A stretch of DNA of 64,000 nt from an uncultured Porphyromonadaceae bacterium (GTDB lineage Bacteria; Bacteroidota; Bacteroidia; Bacteroidales; Muribaculaceae), in contig CAMWNP010000005.1 of NCBI GenBank assembly GCA_947175645.1, positions 1-64,000 of the forward strand. The letters are read 5' to 3'. A program made the position numbers and the translations under genes. A model generated the notes under the pieces. The model saw nothing but the letters and a program-made list of their open reading frames with translations. It had not been told where the DNA came from and ran no database searches. Of this stretch, positions 49,689 through 59,161 are shown in pieces (position 1 is the stretch's first letter; each line of letters opens with the position of its first letter).

Positions 49689-51083
49689 TTATTCCCATCC
49701 GCCTCCCAGGGCCTTGTATAGCGAAACCATTGTCAGCAACGCTTCCTCACGTGCTGAAATCAGGCTCGTTGAATAGTTCAGATAGTCAATCTGGGCGTTT
49801 GCCACGTTGAGGAACCCTGTCAGACCTTGCTTGTACAGGTCAAGCGACAGGTCGAATGTCTCACGCGAACTCCCCACCACCAGCGTCAGTCGTTCAATCT
49901 GGTGGAGTTCACCCTGGTAGCGGCTCATGGCATTGTCCACTTCCTCAATGGCCGCACGGATGGCATAATTGTAGTTCTCTATGTCGGCTTCCATCTGTGC
50001 CTTGGCCGAACGCAGTGAGTAGGTCCGTGACATTCCTGAGAAGATGGTCCACGAAAGGGTAGGGGTGATGGAATATGTGAAACTGTCGTTCTTGAACAGG
50101 TCGCCTGCATTGTGGGCCGCGGTACCTATGGAGCCCTCGAGGGTCAGAACTGGGAGAAAATCTTTTTTTGCTATCCCCACGGCTGCCGCTGAGGCCGCCA
50201 ACTGATACTCGGCCTGGAGTATGTCAGGACGGCGGCGCACAAGTTCCATCGGTATGCCGGTGGAAATCACGTGATTGTAACTCGGCATAAGACGCTGTCT
50301 TGAAAGCCGCTCCACCATCTGATCCGGAAAGGCTCCTGTCAGCAATGCAATAGCATCGATGTAAGCCCTTGAGTCAGCCTCAAGCATCGGTATTGTGGCC
50401 AGTGTTGAATTATAGATGGTCTGCGCCTGCGCCACATCAAGTTTCGATGCCAGACCGGCCTCATGGCGTGCTTTGGCAATGTTGAGCACATGTTCCTGCG
50501 AGGCTATATGTTCCTGAGCCAGCGACAGTTTGGCCTGTGTGGCACGTAATTGCAGATAGTTGGTGGCTATCTCCGCCGCCACTGAAACCATCATTCCTGT
50601 GCGCTCGGCACGTGTAGCGTTCAGCAGTTCCTTCTGCTGCTTCGCCTTGGCGGATATTTTCCCGAAAAGGTCAATCTGCCAACTCATGTCAACTGTGCCG
50701 GCGAACTGACTTGAATAGTCCGGACCTGTTGACCGGCGGGATGTTCCGTAACCGGTGTCACGTGTCTTGGTCCATGAGGCGCTCATCCCTATCTGTGGAA
50801 AATATTGTGATCGGGCTATGTTGAGGTTCTGGCGTGCTATTTCTATGTTTCGCATCGCCACTATGAGGCTGCTGTTGTTTTCCTCACTTTCGGCTATAAG
50901 ATTATTCAGCAAGGTGTCGCCGAAGAGTGTCCACCATTGGTCCTCAGCAGGGTCAGGCTGGAAGTTCTCGCCGCTGTAGAGCCAGCGACCGGGAATGGAG
51001 TCCATGTTTGAAACGTTCACGGCAGATGATTTAACTGCCGGTATGGTGATGAATAGAAGTAACAGGCTTAGGGTCCGATGCAT
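49689..51083 (-). CDS. TolC/NodT-family outer-membrane efflux channel
   Basis: 464 residues, Sec signal peptide at residues 1-19 (MHRTLSLLLLFITIPAVKS). Two structural repeats of the outer-membrane efflux family follow, with long amphipathic helices such as 'NIARQNLNIARSQYFPQIG' and 'VELVRRRPDILQAEYQLAA', the latter being the typical R-RPDI-AE motif of the NodT/OprM subgroup. No lipobox Cys is found, unlike many OprM relatives. It is the first gene of the efflux operon. A clear promoter was not identified upstream. Confidence 0.93.
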   Translation of the reverse strand: MHRTLSLLLLFITIPAVKSSAVNVSNMDSIPGRWLYSGENFQPDPAEDQWWTLFGDTLLNNLIAESEENNSSLIVAMRNIEIARQNLNIARSQYFPQIGMSASWTKTRDTGYGTSRRSTGPDYSSQFAGTVDMSWQIDLFGKISAKAKQQKELLNATRAERTGMMVSVAAEIATNYLQLRATQAKLSLAQEHIASQEHVLNIAKARHEAGLASKLDVAQAQTIYNSTLATIPMLEADSRAYIDAIALLTGAFPDQMVERLSRQRLMPSYNHVISTGIPMELVRRRPDILQAEYQLAASAAAVGIAKKDFLPVLTLEGSIGTAAHNAGDLFKNDSFTYSITPTLSWTIFSGMSRTYSLRSAKAQMEADIENYNYAIRAAIEEVDNAMSRYQGELHQIERLTLVVGSSRETFDLSLDLYKQGLTGFLNVANAQIDYLNYSTSLISAREEALLTMVSLYKALGGGWE

Positions 51084-51141
51084 TTTATCGCTTTTTTATT
51101 AATCTTTACTAAAAATAACATGGAAAAATCTGAAAAGGTTC

Positions 51142-51172
51142 TTTGACTAAAGCAAAAAAATGAGTAGATTTG
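51142..51172 (+). promoter_or_regulatory. Promoter of the phosphodiester glycosidase gene
   Basis: TTTG (51142-51145), 19 bases and TAGATTTG (51165-51172); full match to the Bacteroidetes consensus. It lies 40 bases before the start codon. Confidence 0.7.
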
Positions 51173-51211
51173 CAATCACTAACCCTTTGCCACGGCACTT
51201 AAATAAAAAAT

Positions 51212-53596
51212 ATGATCATGAAAAAACTGCTGTCACTTTTTGCTATATGTTCATTGCTCGGCTCCCCTTTATCGGCCTATGCATCCGGAAAAATGACCAT
51301 TCTTGGAGTGGAATACCGGGTTGACACGGTCGCTCACCTGAAGGTTGGTCCCGGCAGTACAACCACTCATCTGCGCCTGTCAGGTCCGAATCTGATTCAG
51401 GCCCATTATCTCACCATCGACAAGTCTCATCCGGGAGTATCGCTCCATGCCGTATGTGCCACTGACAAGGTTGCGGGAACCGAACGTACATCTTCGATGG
51501 CTAAACGCAAGTCAACGTCACAGAGGATTTATTTCGCCGGCACCAACGCGGATTTCTTCACTACATCAGGTAACGCTACCAACGGGTCTTCAAAGGTGGG
51601 TAGTCCCACAACCTCCTGCACAGTCGACGGTGAAATATTCAAGACATCGAACTCTCAGTATCAGTTCGTGGTCGACAATGAGGGTGTGGCACGCATAGGT
51701 AGGCTTGATTATTACACCGGTACAGCCACTATTGGTGATAAAGTCACTCTCTATAAGGGGGTTAACGTGGCGTCCCCGAACAACGGAATCACCCTTTACA
51801 CTTCCCGTTACTGGGGCAGTACCAATCAGACTGACAAGCAGGGCAGTTGCGCCGAGGTGGTGGCACGGCTGGTTGACGGAGATAGTTTCGTTTGCGGCGG
51901 AACATACCGGATGGAAGTACTCGATGAGCCGACCTCTGACGGCGATACAGCCATACCTGACGGACAATTTGTAATTCACGGACGCGGAGCATCAACATCA
52001 GGCTGCAACACAGGTGCCAAGGCTTTCGTAGAATCACTCAAACCGGGGGATATTGTTACTCTTGATAATGTTGTTCTCCTTGACAATCAGAGGATTTATC
52101 CTCAGCAAATAGTTTCAGGCAATCCCAAGAATGTTGGCAACGGGGAGACGCTTGACACTGAGGGCGAACGCTCTGATGCTTCCGCCTTGCATCCGAGAAC
52201 CGGCATCGGTGTAAGTCAGGACGGAAACACCATCATCATGATGGTTGTGGAAGGACGATATGGCGGTTCGGTTGGCGTACGCACTTCCCAACTTGCCGAC
52301 ATCATGCGCTATGCCGGTGCATACGATGGAGTTAACCTTGACGGTGGGGGTTCCTCAACTCTTTACACCTCAGCCTTCGGTGTGAGAAACTACTGCACCG
52401 ACGGTAGTGAACGAGCCGTGGGGAATGCCATCTTTGCCACACTTGATCTGCCGGACGAAGTGGATAATACCATAACGGAAATACGGTTCGCCGATATCAA
52501 TGTAACTATTCCGCGTTACGGCCGTTATACCCCTCGCCTGTTAGGCTACAACAGCCTCGGCCTCCTTGTTGTCGACGGCATCACTGACTGCACGCTCTCC
52601 TGTCCGGAAGGTGCGGCGGAAATAACTGAAGGCAACTCGGTTCTCGCAACCAGGAAAGGATATTTTCCTCTCACTGCCGAACTCAACGGTCTGAAAGCCA
52701 CCATTCCTGTCACCGTTGATGATGATATGGCATACTCGCCGCGCTTCACAAACCTGCTGATCGATGACAAACATCAGTACTCGGTTGAAATCAATGCCGA
52801 CAACGGTTTGCAGACCATGCCGGTTGCTCCGGAGGCGTTCTCATGGAGCAGTTCCGATACGTCAGTGGCAACGGTTTCTGACAACGGGGTGATACGCGGC
52901 ATCTCTGACGGGACAGCCGAGGTCACCGGGAGTGCCGGTGACACTCAGGTTACCATGAACGTGACAGTGGAACTTGCTCCGGCCGCAAAGGATAACCTTA
53001 TCGGCAGTTTTAATACCGAAGGCTGGAAATTCACTAAATCGGGCTGCACCTCAACGACTGCCATTGAGGCCGCCGCTTCCGGATTCAATATTGATTATGG
53101 AGTAAATTCGTCGCGCAGCGCATCCGTAACTCTTGTTCCGCAACAGCAACTGACACTAAAGAGTATCCCGGAGGCTATCGAACTGGAGATGACCGCTGAT
53201 GGTGCCCCAATCACCTCCACTACCATCAAACTTTCCACCGCTGACGGAAACCGCTTGAGTGTGACCATTCCTGAACTTCCCGCCGGAGAAACCATGCGTC
53301 ACACCATCAACCTTTCTGATCTCACGGATACTTCTGACCTTATCATTTATCCGGTGTCCATAACTTCCGTCAACTTTGCCCTGCAGGCAAAATCAGGAGT
53401 GACCGGCAAAATCTCCGTACCTGCGATAAATGCGGTTTACATGGATGAAGAGGGCGTGGATGCGGTTGAGGATGACTTCACCTCAAAGGGGCAACCGGAG
53501 TTTTTCAATATTATGGGAATCCGTGTGGATAAGCCTTCTTCCGGTTTTTATATAAGAAAACAGGGGAACGAAGTGGAAAAAATAATTATGAGGTAG
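51212..53596 (+). CDS. Exported phosphodiester glycosidase (NAGPA-like) with Big_2 domain and sorting-type tail
   Basis: 794 residues (ATG 51212; ATG 51218 is two codons shorter and gives the same signal peptide). Residues about 30-420 are a phosphodiester glycosidase (NAGPA) domain: 'RIYFAGTNADFF' near 105, 'PRTGIGVSQDGNTIIMMVVEGR' near 328 (in parts), and 'YDGVNLDGGGSSTLY' near 375. This family removes sugars linked by phosphodiester bonds. Residues about 535-590 form a Big_2-like domain ('FSWSSSDTSVATVSDNGVI'). The C-terminus 'FFNIMGIRV...SGFYIRKQG...KIIMR' is the tail also found at 9306 and 34115. Likely surface-attached or secreted and acting on host or bacterial glycans. Confidence 0.87.
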   Translation: MIMKKLLSLFAICSLLGSPLSAYASGKMTILGVEYRVDTVAHLKVGPGSTTTHLRLSGPNLIQAHYLTIDKSHPGVSLHAVCATDKVAGTERTSSMAKRKSTSQRIYFAGTNADFFTTSGNATNGSSKVGSPTTSCTVDGEIFKTSNSQYQFVVDNEGVARIGRLDYYTGTATIGDKVTLYKGVNVASPNNGITLYTSRYWGSTNQTDKQGSCAEVVARLVDGDSFVCGGTYRMEVLDEPTSDGDTAIPDGQFVIHGRGASTSGCNTGAKAFVESLKPGDIVTLDNVVLLDNQRIYPQQIVSGNPKNVGNGETLDTEGERSDASALHPRTGIGVSQDGNTIIMMVVEGRYGGSVGVRTSQLADIMRYAGAYDGVNLDGGGSSTLYTSAFGVRNYCTDGSERAVGNAIFATLDLPDEVDNTITEIRFADINVTIPRYGRYTPRLLGYNSLGLLVVDGITDCTLSCPEGAAEITEGNSVLATRKGYFPLTAELNGLKATIPVTVDDDMAYSPRFTNLLIDDKHQYSVEINADNGLQTMPVAPEAFSWSSSDTSVATVSDNGVIRGISDGTAEVTGSAGDTQVTMNVTVELAPAAKDNLIGSFNTEGWKFTKSGCTSTTAIEAAASGFNIDYGVNSSRSASVTLVPQQQLTLKSIPEAIELEMTADGAPITSTTIKLSTADGNRLSVTIPELPAGETMRHTINLSDLTDTSDLIIYPVSITSVNFALQAKSGVTGKISVPAINAVYMDEEGVDAVEDDFTSKGQPEFFNIMGIRVDKPSSGFYIRKQGNEVEKIIMR

Positions 53597-53707
53597 TACA
53601 CAATAATCAGCGATTCGCTCCGTTAGAATTTATGTAATATTATGAACGTGCCGGAGCAAACGTCTCCGCACTATCAAAGATTAAATCAACCTACATTACA
53701 CATTCTG

Positions 53708-55642
53708 ATGAAAAAGCAATTCCTTTCTTTGGCAATGGCAGCCGTGGCTCTGGTTCCGGTATTCGCAAAAAACAATGCGGATCCCGTGCTGTTCACTGTC
53801 GATGGCAAAGATGTGCCGCTGAGCGAATTTGAATATCTATATAACAAGAATAACCAGCAGCAGGCCGAGCCTCAGACCCGTCAGCAGTATTTTGACATGT
53901 TCCTGCTCTACAAACTTAAAGTGGCTGATGCCATATCTGCAGGAATGGATACAACCGCATCTTTCAGGAGCGAATATGACCAGTATCGCCGTGACCTTGC
54001 ACTGCCTTATCTGATTGACAAGGATGTGGAGGACCAGTTGATTCGTCAGGGCTACGAGATGATGGGTGAGTTTGTCGATGTCAGCCACATAATGCTTCCC
54101 CACGGAAACACCCCCGCTCTTGACCTTGAGAACAAACTCCGTCTTGACAGCATACGTACGGAAGTTCTCGCCGGACGTGCCGACTTTGATGAGATGGCAC
54201 GCAGATTCTCTGTTGACAACGCTGTCAAACGGACCGGCAACGCCCACATGGGTCTGGTTCGCGGAACCCAGCATTATCCCTATCCTTTTGTGGAAGCGGC
54301 CTATACAACACCTGTAGGTGGCATTTCACCCGTGATTGATTCAGGCTTCGGTTACCATATTGTCCGTCCGGAAAAACGTGTGCCTAACGATGGTGAGGTT
54401 CGTGCGCGCCATATCCTCAAACTGACAAGAGACCTTTCTCCGGAACAGGCCGAGGCCAAGAAAGAGGAAATCTACCGCATTTACAAGGAACTCAAGGCCG
54501 GTGCCTCATTTGATTCTATTGCGAGTGCCGAAAGTGAAGATCCCGGATCCGCAAGAAATGGCGGTGACCTCGGATATTTCGGCAGGGGGCAGATGGTTCC
54601 CGAGTTCGAACAGGTTGCCTTCTCTCTCTCTGACGGACAGTTCTCAGAGCCGTTCCTCTCTGCTTTCGGTTATCACATTGTCCTTCGTGAGGACCATCGC
54701 GGCGTTCCTTCATTTGAAGAGGCGCAACCCGGTCTGAAGAAAGAAATCGATAACGATGAGAGGGGCAACCGTCCGCGTACGGCCATGTTTGAGAAACTCC
54801 GGAAGAAATACAATGCGTCCGTTTCTGAGAAAGGATTCAGTGAAATGATGCAGATTATCCGTGATAACGGTGGGTATGATTCAGTGGCGATTCTCAAGAT
54901 CAAGGAGATGAAAACACCTGTTGTAGTGATGGACGGCGCAACAGTTTCTGCTTCTGAGGTTGTGGACGGTGTAGGTCGTATAGTGAAAGTTTCGCCCGAG
55001 GCTATAGAACCTTATCTCAAGGAATCAGCCAAACGTCTGACTGACTCTCGCCTGATGACCCTCGCCGTGGACCGTCTCCCCGAGGATAATGAGGAATACA
55101 GGAATCTGGTCAATGAGTATCACGACGGTATCCTGCTGTTTGAAATCAGTAACAGAAACGTCTGGGACCGTTCCACCAAAGATAAGGAAGGCCTTGAAAA
55201 ATTCTTCAGCAAAAACAAGGCGAACTACCGCTGGAATGCTCCTAAATATAAAGGTTATATAGTTTTTGCCACCTCTGACTCACTGGAGACTGCCGCCCGT
55301 GAATTCCTTAAGGCAAACAACGTGGCTCAGGCAGATCTCTCGAAAGAACTGCGCCGTCAGTTCGGCAAGGATGTCAAGGCAGAGAAGGTTCTGGCTGCCA
55401 AGGGAGAGAATGCAATCGTCGACGCTGCCGTGTTTGGTGGAGCAAAACCTGAGAAATCAGGTAGGTGGGCGTTCTACTTCCCGTATGATGGCAAGGTTAT
55501 TGACCAGCCTGAGGAAGCGGCTGATGTACGTGGCGCGGCTACCTCTGACTATCAGGCTCTCCTGGAAAACCAATGGATCAAGGATCTGAAATCAAAACAC
55601 AAGGTAAAAATCAACAAAAAAGTTCTTGACTCACTCAAGTAA
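53708..55642 (+). CDS. Periplasmic parvulin-type peptidylprolyl isomerase (SurA/PpiD-like)
   Basis: 644 residues from the ATG at 53708, which directly gives a signal peptide (MKKQFLSLAMAAVALVPVFA); the frame extends 22 codons upstream without sense. Two rotamase domains are clear. The first spans about 140-250 ('DVSHIMLPHG...FDEMARRFS...GFGYHIV') and the second about 255-350 ('RARHILKLT...FDSIASAESEDPGSARNGGDLGYFGRG', given in parts, ending 'FGYHIVLREDH'). Such proteins assist folding of outer-membrane proteins. The lipoprotein gene that follows 28 bases later resembles its N-terminal chaperone part. Confidence 0.92.
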   Translation: MKKQFLSLAMAAVALVPVFAKNNADPVLFTVDGKDVPLSEFEYLYNKNNQQQAEPQTRQQYFDMFLLYKLKVADAISAGMDTTASFRSEYDQYRRDLALPYLIDKDVEDQLIRQGYEMMGEFVDVSHIMLPHGNTPALDLENKLRLDSIRTEVLAGRADFDEMARRFSVDNAVKRTGNAHMGLVRGTQHYPYPFVEAAYTTPVGGISPVIDSGFGYHIVRPEKRVPNDGEVRARHILKLTRDLSPEQAEAKKEEIYRIYKELKAGASFDSIASAESEDPGSARNGGDLGYFGRGQMVPEFEQVAFSLSDGQFSEPFLSAFGYHIVLREDHRGVPSFEEAQPGLKKEIDNDERGNRPRTAMFEKLRKKYNASVSEKGFSEMMQIIRDNGGYDSVAILKIKEMKTPVVVMDGATVSASEVVDGVGRIVKVSPEAIEPYLKESAKRLTDSRLMTLAVDRLPEDNEEYRNLVNEYHDGILLFEISNRNVWDRSTKDKEGLEKFFSKNKANYRWNAPKYKGYIVFATSDSLETAAREFLKANNVAQADLSKELRRQFGKDVKAEKVLAAKGENAIVDAAVFGGAKPEKSGRWAFYFPYDGKVIDQPEEAADVRGAATSDYQALLENQWIKDLKSKHKVKINKKVLDSLK

Positions 55643-55670
55643 CTGACTGAAGCGTCGCTCTAATGCGCTT

Positions 55671-56531
55671 ATGAACAATCTTATTCTGAAAATATTTTCC
55701 GCCATCGCCGCCCTCGCCTTCTTCACGGCTTGCAATAATTCAAGTGAGGGTAACGATGGCGGAAATCTGTTAGTCCGGCTCGGAGACTCAAGGCTCACTC
55801 TCACGGAACTGCGCTCCGTAGTGCCGCCGGGCACTCCTTCCGAGGACTCGGTTCGGCTTGCCCGAAACTACATAAACCGATGGATTGACACTCATCTCAT
55901 AACGGATATTGTAGCACCTCAGATCCCGGATATGGATGAAATTGACCGTCTGACAATGCAGTACCGTCAGTCATTGATAGAGGATGCCTACCGTGCCCGG
56001 ATGTATAGGAAAAACGGTGATTACAACATACCGGAGGATACTCTCCGTGCCTACTATGATGCGCGGAAAGAATCACTCAAACTGAAATCACCCATCGTAA
56101 AGGGTGTCTTCCTCAAGTTTGCCGATGATTCTAAAAACCTTAAGGAAGCGCGTCGACTGTTCAAGTCATCAAGGCAGGATGATATTGATAAACTTGAGAA
56201 AATAGCCTATGATGATGCCGTGTACTATGAATATTTCCGTGACCGCTGGATTGACTGGCAGAATATGCTCGCCGTCATCCCGTCGGACTTCGGCAACGAA
56301 CCGCTGACCTACCCTGGCACACACAAGTCAACCGACCTTTCTGCTGACGGGTTCACATATCTCCTGTATATCACCGATTATAAGGGGGTAGGCTCTCAAA
56401 TCCCCTTTGAGTACGCAAAGGAGCAGATTCGTGACGCCATCCTCTATGACCGTCAGAAAGAATATGACGAGGAGTTGCGCCGCCAGTTGCGTGAAGATGC
56501 TATTGACGATGGCACACTCGTAATATATTGA
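55671..56531 (+). CDS. SurA-N-like periplasmic lipoprotein
   Basis: 286 residues. Signal peptide 'IFSAIAALAFFTAC' puts the lipid on Cys21. The pattern after it, 'LVRLGDSRLTLTELRSVVPPG...YINRWIDTHLI', mimics the SurA/PpiD N-terminal chaperone domain ('V.G..IT..el...l...L...I...l'). The remainder is helical and charged, with no recognisable rotamase domain. Together with the upstream isomerase it likely forms a folding pair for the outer membrane. Function is inferred from architecture and neighbourhood. Confidence 0.7.
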   Translation: MNNLILKIFSAIAALAFFTACNNSSEGNDGGNLLVRLGDSRLTLTELRSVVPPGTPSEDSVRLARNYINRWIDTHLITDIVAPQIPDMDEIDRLTMQYRQSLIEDAYRARMYRKNGDYNIPEDTLRAYYDARKESLKLKSPIVKGVFLKFADDSKNLKEARRLFKSSRQDDIDKLEKIAYDDAVYYEYFRDRWIDWQNMLAVIPSDFGNEPLTYPGTHKSTDLSADGFTYLLYITDYKGVGSQIPFEYAKEQIRDAILYDRQKEYDEELRRQLREDAIDDGTLVIY

Positions 56532-56547
56532 TATCCCTTTAGGGGGA

Positions 56548-56582
56548 GAGTTGATGAAAATACGGATTTATTTCATCAACTC
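56548..56582. terminator. Inverted repeat between convergent genes
   Basis: GAGTTGATGAAA (56548-56559) and TTTCATCAACTC (56571-56582) form a perfect 12-bp stem. The right arm lies in the last codons of the alcohol dehydrogenase gene. No T-run follows on either strand, so termination is possible but unproven. Confidence 0.45.
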
Positions 56583-57737
56583 ATAGATTGCGGTCATATC
56601 TGCACGGTTAAGGCGATAATAACCGCCGATAATTTCACCCTTGTTTTCGATAAGTTTGTCAACAAGCAGACTGATATCCGGATTTTCAATTCCTAACTGC
56701 GCGAAGGTCAGTGGCAGTCCTAACGAACCGAAGAATTTCCTGAGAGCCTCCGCACCCTTGCGTGCGGCAACGGCATCGTCGGTTTCAGTGATGTTGAACA
56801 CAGTGCGGGCGAACTGAGCGGGCTTGGACGGTGAATGTGTGGCCATGAACATCAGGAACGCCGGATAAACCACTGTCAGTCCGGCACCGTGGGTAACCCC
56901 GTAGACCGCACTGATCTCATGCTCCATGAAGTGTGACACCCAGTCCTCCACGCGTCCGCAGCCGCAGATGCCGTTATGAGCCATGGTTCCGGCCCACATT
57001 ATGTTTGCCCTCGCCTGATAATCTTCAGGATTCTTGATTACCCGGGGTGCCACATCTATGATGGCCCGTAGCAGTCCCTGGCAGAGATGGTCGGTGACCT
57101 GCACATCTTCAGTTGGTGAGAAATAGCGTTCCATGATGTGAGCCATCATGTCGGCAATTCCGCTGGCTGTCTGAAAAGCCGGGAGCGTGAAGGTCAGAAC
57201 CGGGTTAAGGATTGCGAACCTGGGGCGAAGAGCCGAATCCGTACGAAGTGAAATTTTGTGCAGACCATCAAGTTTGGTGATAACCGAATTTCCGGAACCT
57301 TCACTGCCGGCTGCCGGAATTGTGAGTACCACGCCTACAGGGAGTGCCCGCTCAGCCACAAGTTTGCCTGCATAGAAATCCCAGAAGTCTCCGTCATAAA
57401 GTGCTCCGAGGGCTATGGCCTTCGCCGTGTCAATGACAGAACCTCCGCCAACTGCAATAAGTCCGTCGATATTGTTCTCGCGCACCACGTCTATACCTTC
57501 GTATACTCTGTCGTCAGTGGGATTCGGCTTGATTCCACCGAACTCAATGAACTCTATACCTGCGTTTTTGAGCGATTCCTTGACGCGGTCAAGGAGTCCG
57601 CTTCTGACCACTGATCCACCTCCGTAGGTCAGCAACACTTTTTTCATCCCGTTCTCTGAGGCAAGACGTCCGGTTTCCTTCTCTGTGTCCTTCCCGAAAA
57701 TGTATCGGGTTGGCGCGTAATAACTGAAATTGTTCAT
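56568..57737 (-). CDS. Iron-containing alcohol dehydrogenase (BdhA/YqhD-like)
   Basis: 389 residues. The N-terminal Rossmann-like domain carries 'GGGSVIDTAKAIALGA' near residues 97-112 (the dinucleotide motif). The C-terminal helical domain supplies the iron ligands: Asp and His in 'IADMMAHIMERYF' near 195-205, His in 'FMEHEIS' near 267, and His in 'VTHGAGL' near 280. It reduces aldehydes to alcohols with NADPH or NADH. A -7 box (TATATTTG, 57761-57754) lies 17 bases upstream of the start. Confidence 0.93.
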   Translation of the reverse strand: MNNFSYYAPTRYIFGKDTEKETGRLASENGMKKVLLTYGGGSVVRSGLLDRVKESLKNAGIEFIEFGGIKPNPTDDRVYEGIDVVRENNIDGLIAVGGGSVIDTAKAIALGALYDGDFWDFYAGKLVAERALPVGVVLTIPAAGSEGSGNSVITKLDGLHKISLRTDSALRPRFAILNPVLTFTLPAFQTASGIADMMAHIMERYFSPTEDVQVTDHLCQGLLRAIIDVAPRVIKNPEDYQARANIMWAGTMAHNGICGCGRVEDWVSHFMEHEISAVYGVTHGAGLTVVYPAFLMFMATHSPSKPAQFARTVFNITETDDAVAARKGAEALRKFFGSLGLPLTFAQLGIENPDISLLVDKLIENKGEIIGGYYRLNRADMTAIYELMK

Positions 57738-57753
57738 ATCTGTGGTTTTGTGG

Positions 57754-57761
57754 CAAATATA
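57754..57761 (-). promoter_or_regulatory. Candidate -7 box for the alcohol dehydrogenase gene
   Basis: TATATTTG on the minus strand, matching TAnnTTTG, 17 bases from the ATG. A -33 element at the normal spacing is not apparent. Confidence 0.45.
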
Positions 57762-57801
57762 CGCATATTTCCCAAAAATTCTTATACCCCGCGGATGAAA
57801 A

Positions 57802-57833
57802 TTTGCTTTTTCAGCATGGTTTTTCTAATTTTG
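57802..57833 (+). promoter_or_regulatory. Promoter of the biotin operon
   Basis: TTTG (57802-57805), 20 bases and TAATTTTG (57826-57833); full consensus. Start near 57840, leader of about 17 bases to bioA. No BirA-type operator palindrome was evident beside it. Confidence 0.7.
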
Positions 57834-57856
57834 TACTCCATTAATTAAAAGATTAG

Positions 57857-59161
57857 ATGAGCATCGCTAACGACTGCCACGAAACGATTCACGACCGGTT
57901 TGACCGGGAACATCTGTGGCATCCATATACATCCACCATTGATCCGCTGCCCACTTATAAGGTCAGCCATGCGGACGGGGTGAGAATTTTTCTTTCTGAC
58001 GGGACACCACTGATTGACGGCATGTCGTCATGGTGGTGTGCATGCCACGGCTATAACAATCCGAGGCTCAACCGTGCGGCAACCGAGCAACTCGGCCGCA
58101 TGTCACACGTCATGTTCGGCGGTCTTACCCACGAACCGGCTATCTCATTGGGTAAGAAACTCCTGAAGATGGCTCCTCCGTCAATGAACAATATCTTTTA
58201 TGCCGACTCCGGATCAGTGGCGGTCGAGGTGGCCATGAAAATGGCAGTGCAGGCCTCCGTGTCGCGCTCGGGCGACCACAGCCGGACCAATTTCGTGACC
58301 ATACGTAACGGGTATCACGGCGATACTTGGAATGCAATGAGTGTGTGTGATCCGGTTACAGGGATGCATGGTGCTTTCGGTCCGGCTCTCCCCATACGCT
58401 TCTTTGTTCCGCAGCCACGCTCACGCTTTGACGGAGAATGGAATCCCGCTGATATGGAACCGCTTGAAAAAGTTCTCGAGCAACATTCCGGTGAGATAGC
58501 AGCCATGATTCTTGAGCCTGTAGTGCAGGGTGCCGGCGGCATGTGGTTCTATCATCCGCAGTATCTGAAGGAAGTACGCCGCCTTTGCGATAAATATTCA
58601 ATCTATCTGATTTTTGATGAGATAGCCACCGGTTTCTGGCGCACGGGTAAATGCTTCGCATGGGAGTGGGCCGGTGTGGAACCGGATATCATGACAATAG
58701 GCAAGGCTCTGACCGGAGGTTATCTGACATCGGCGTCCGTTCTGACCACAAGCGAGGTAGCCGATACCATCTCCAACGGGGAGGCCGGGGTTATGATGCA
58801 TGGCCCGACGTTCATGGCTAACCCTCTGGCATGTGCGATAGCCAACGAATCGCTTGACATACTCAATGAATGTGATATGGAATCCCGCATCAGTCACCTC
58901 AACAAACTGATCGCGGAGTGTCTCGCTCCGGCACGTGGTTTCAGCAATGTCCGTGACGTGAGATCCATCGGTGCCATCGGGGTGGTGGAGATGCAGGAGC
59001 CGGTTGACGTGGGTGAATTCCAGAAAAAGTGTGTGGAACGTGGCATATGGGTGCGTCCTTTCGGCAGAAATGTCTATATCATGCCCCCATACATCATCTC
59101 TGACGAGGACCTCCGTTACCTGATTTCCAATATGCTGGAAATAATAAAACCGGAGGTATGA
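57857..59161 (+). CDS. bioA: Adenosylmethionine-8-amino-7-oxononanoate aminotransferase
   Basis: 434 residues, normal length for BioA. The signature start '[10 protein letters not shown]' lies near residue 20, '[15 protein letters not shown]' near 55, '[16 protein letters not shown]'-type segment (here '[16 protein letters not shown]') near 115, '[13 protein letters not shown]' with the PLP Asp near 254, and the Schiff-base Lys in '[11 protein letters not shown]' near 282. It converts 8-amino-7-oxononanoate (KAPA) to 7,8-diaminononanoate. First gene of the operon; its stop overlaps bioF by 4 bases. Confidence 0.96.
   Translation: MSIANDCHETIHDRFDREHLWHPYTSTIDPLPTYKVSHADGVRIFLSDGTPLIDGMSSWWCACHGYNNPRLNRAATEQLGRMSHVMFGGLTHEPAISLGKKLLKMAPPSMNNIFYADSGSVAVEVAMKMAVQASVSRSGDHSRTNFVTIRNGYHGDTWNAMSVCDPVTGMHGAFGPALPIRFFVPQPRSRFDGEWNPADMEPLEKVLEQHSGEIAAMILEPVVQGAGGMWFYHPQYLKEVRRLCDKYSIYLIFDEIATGFWRTGKCFAWEWAGVEPDIMTIGKALTGGYLTSASVLTTSEVADTISNGEAGVMMHGPTFMANPLACAIANESLDILNECDMESRISHLNKLIAECLAPARGFSNVRDVRSIGAIGVVEMQEPVDVGEFQKKCVERGIWVRPFGRNVYIMPPYIISDEDLRYLISNMLEIIKPEV

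Noticed and set aside
57834-57856. BirA operator before bioA
   Set aside because: The leader has no recognisable long dyad such as TTGTAAAC-type arms, so BirA control was not annotated.
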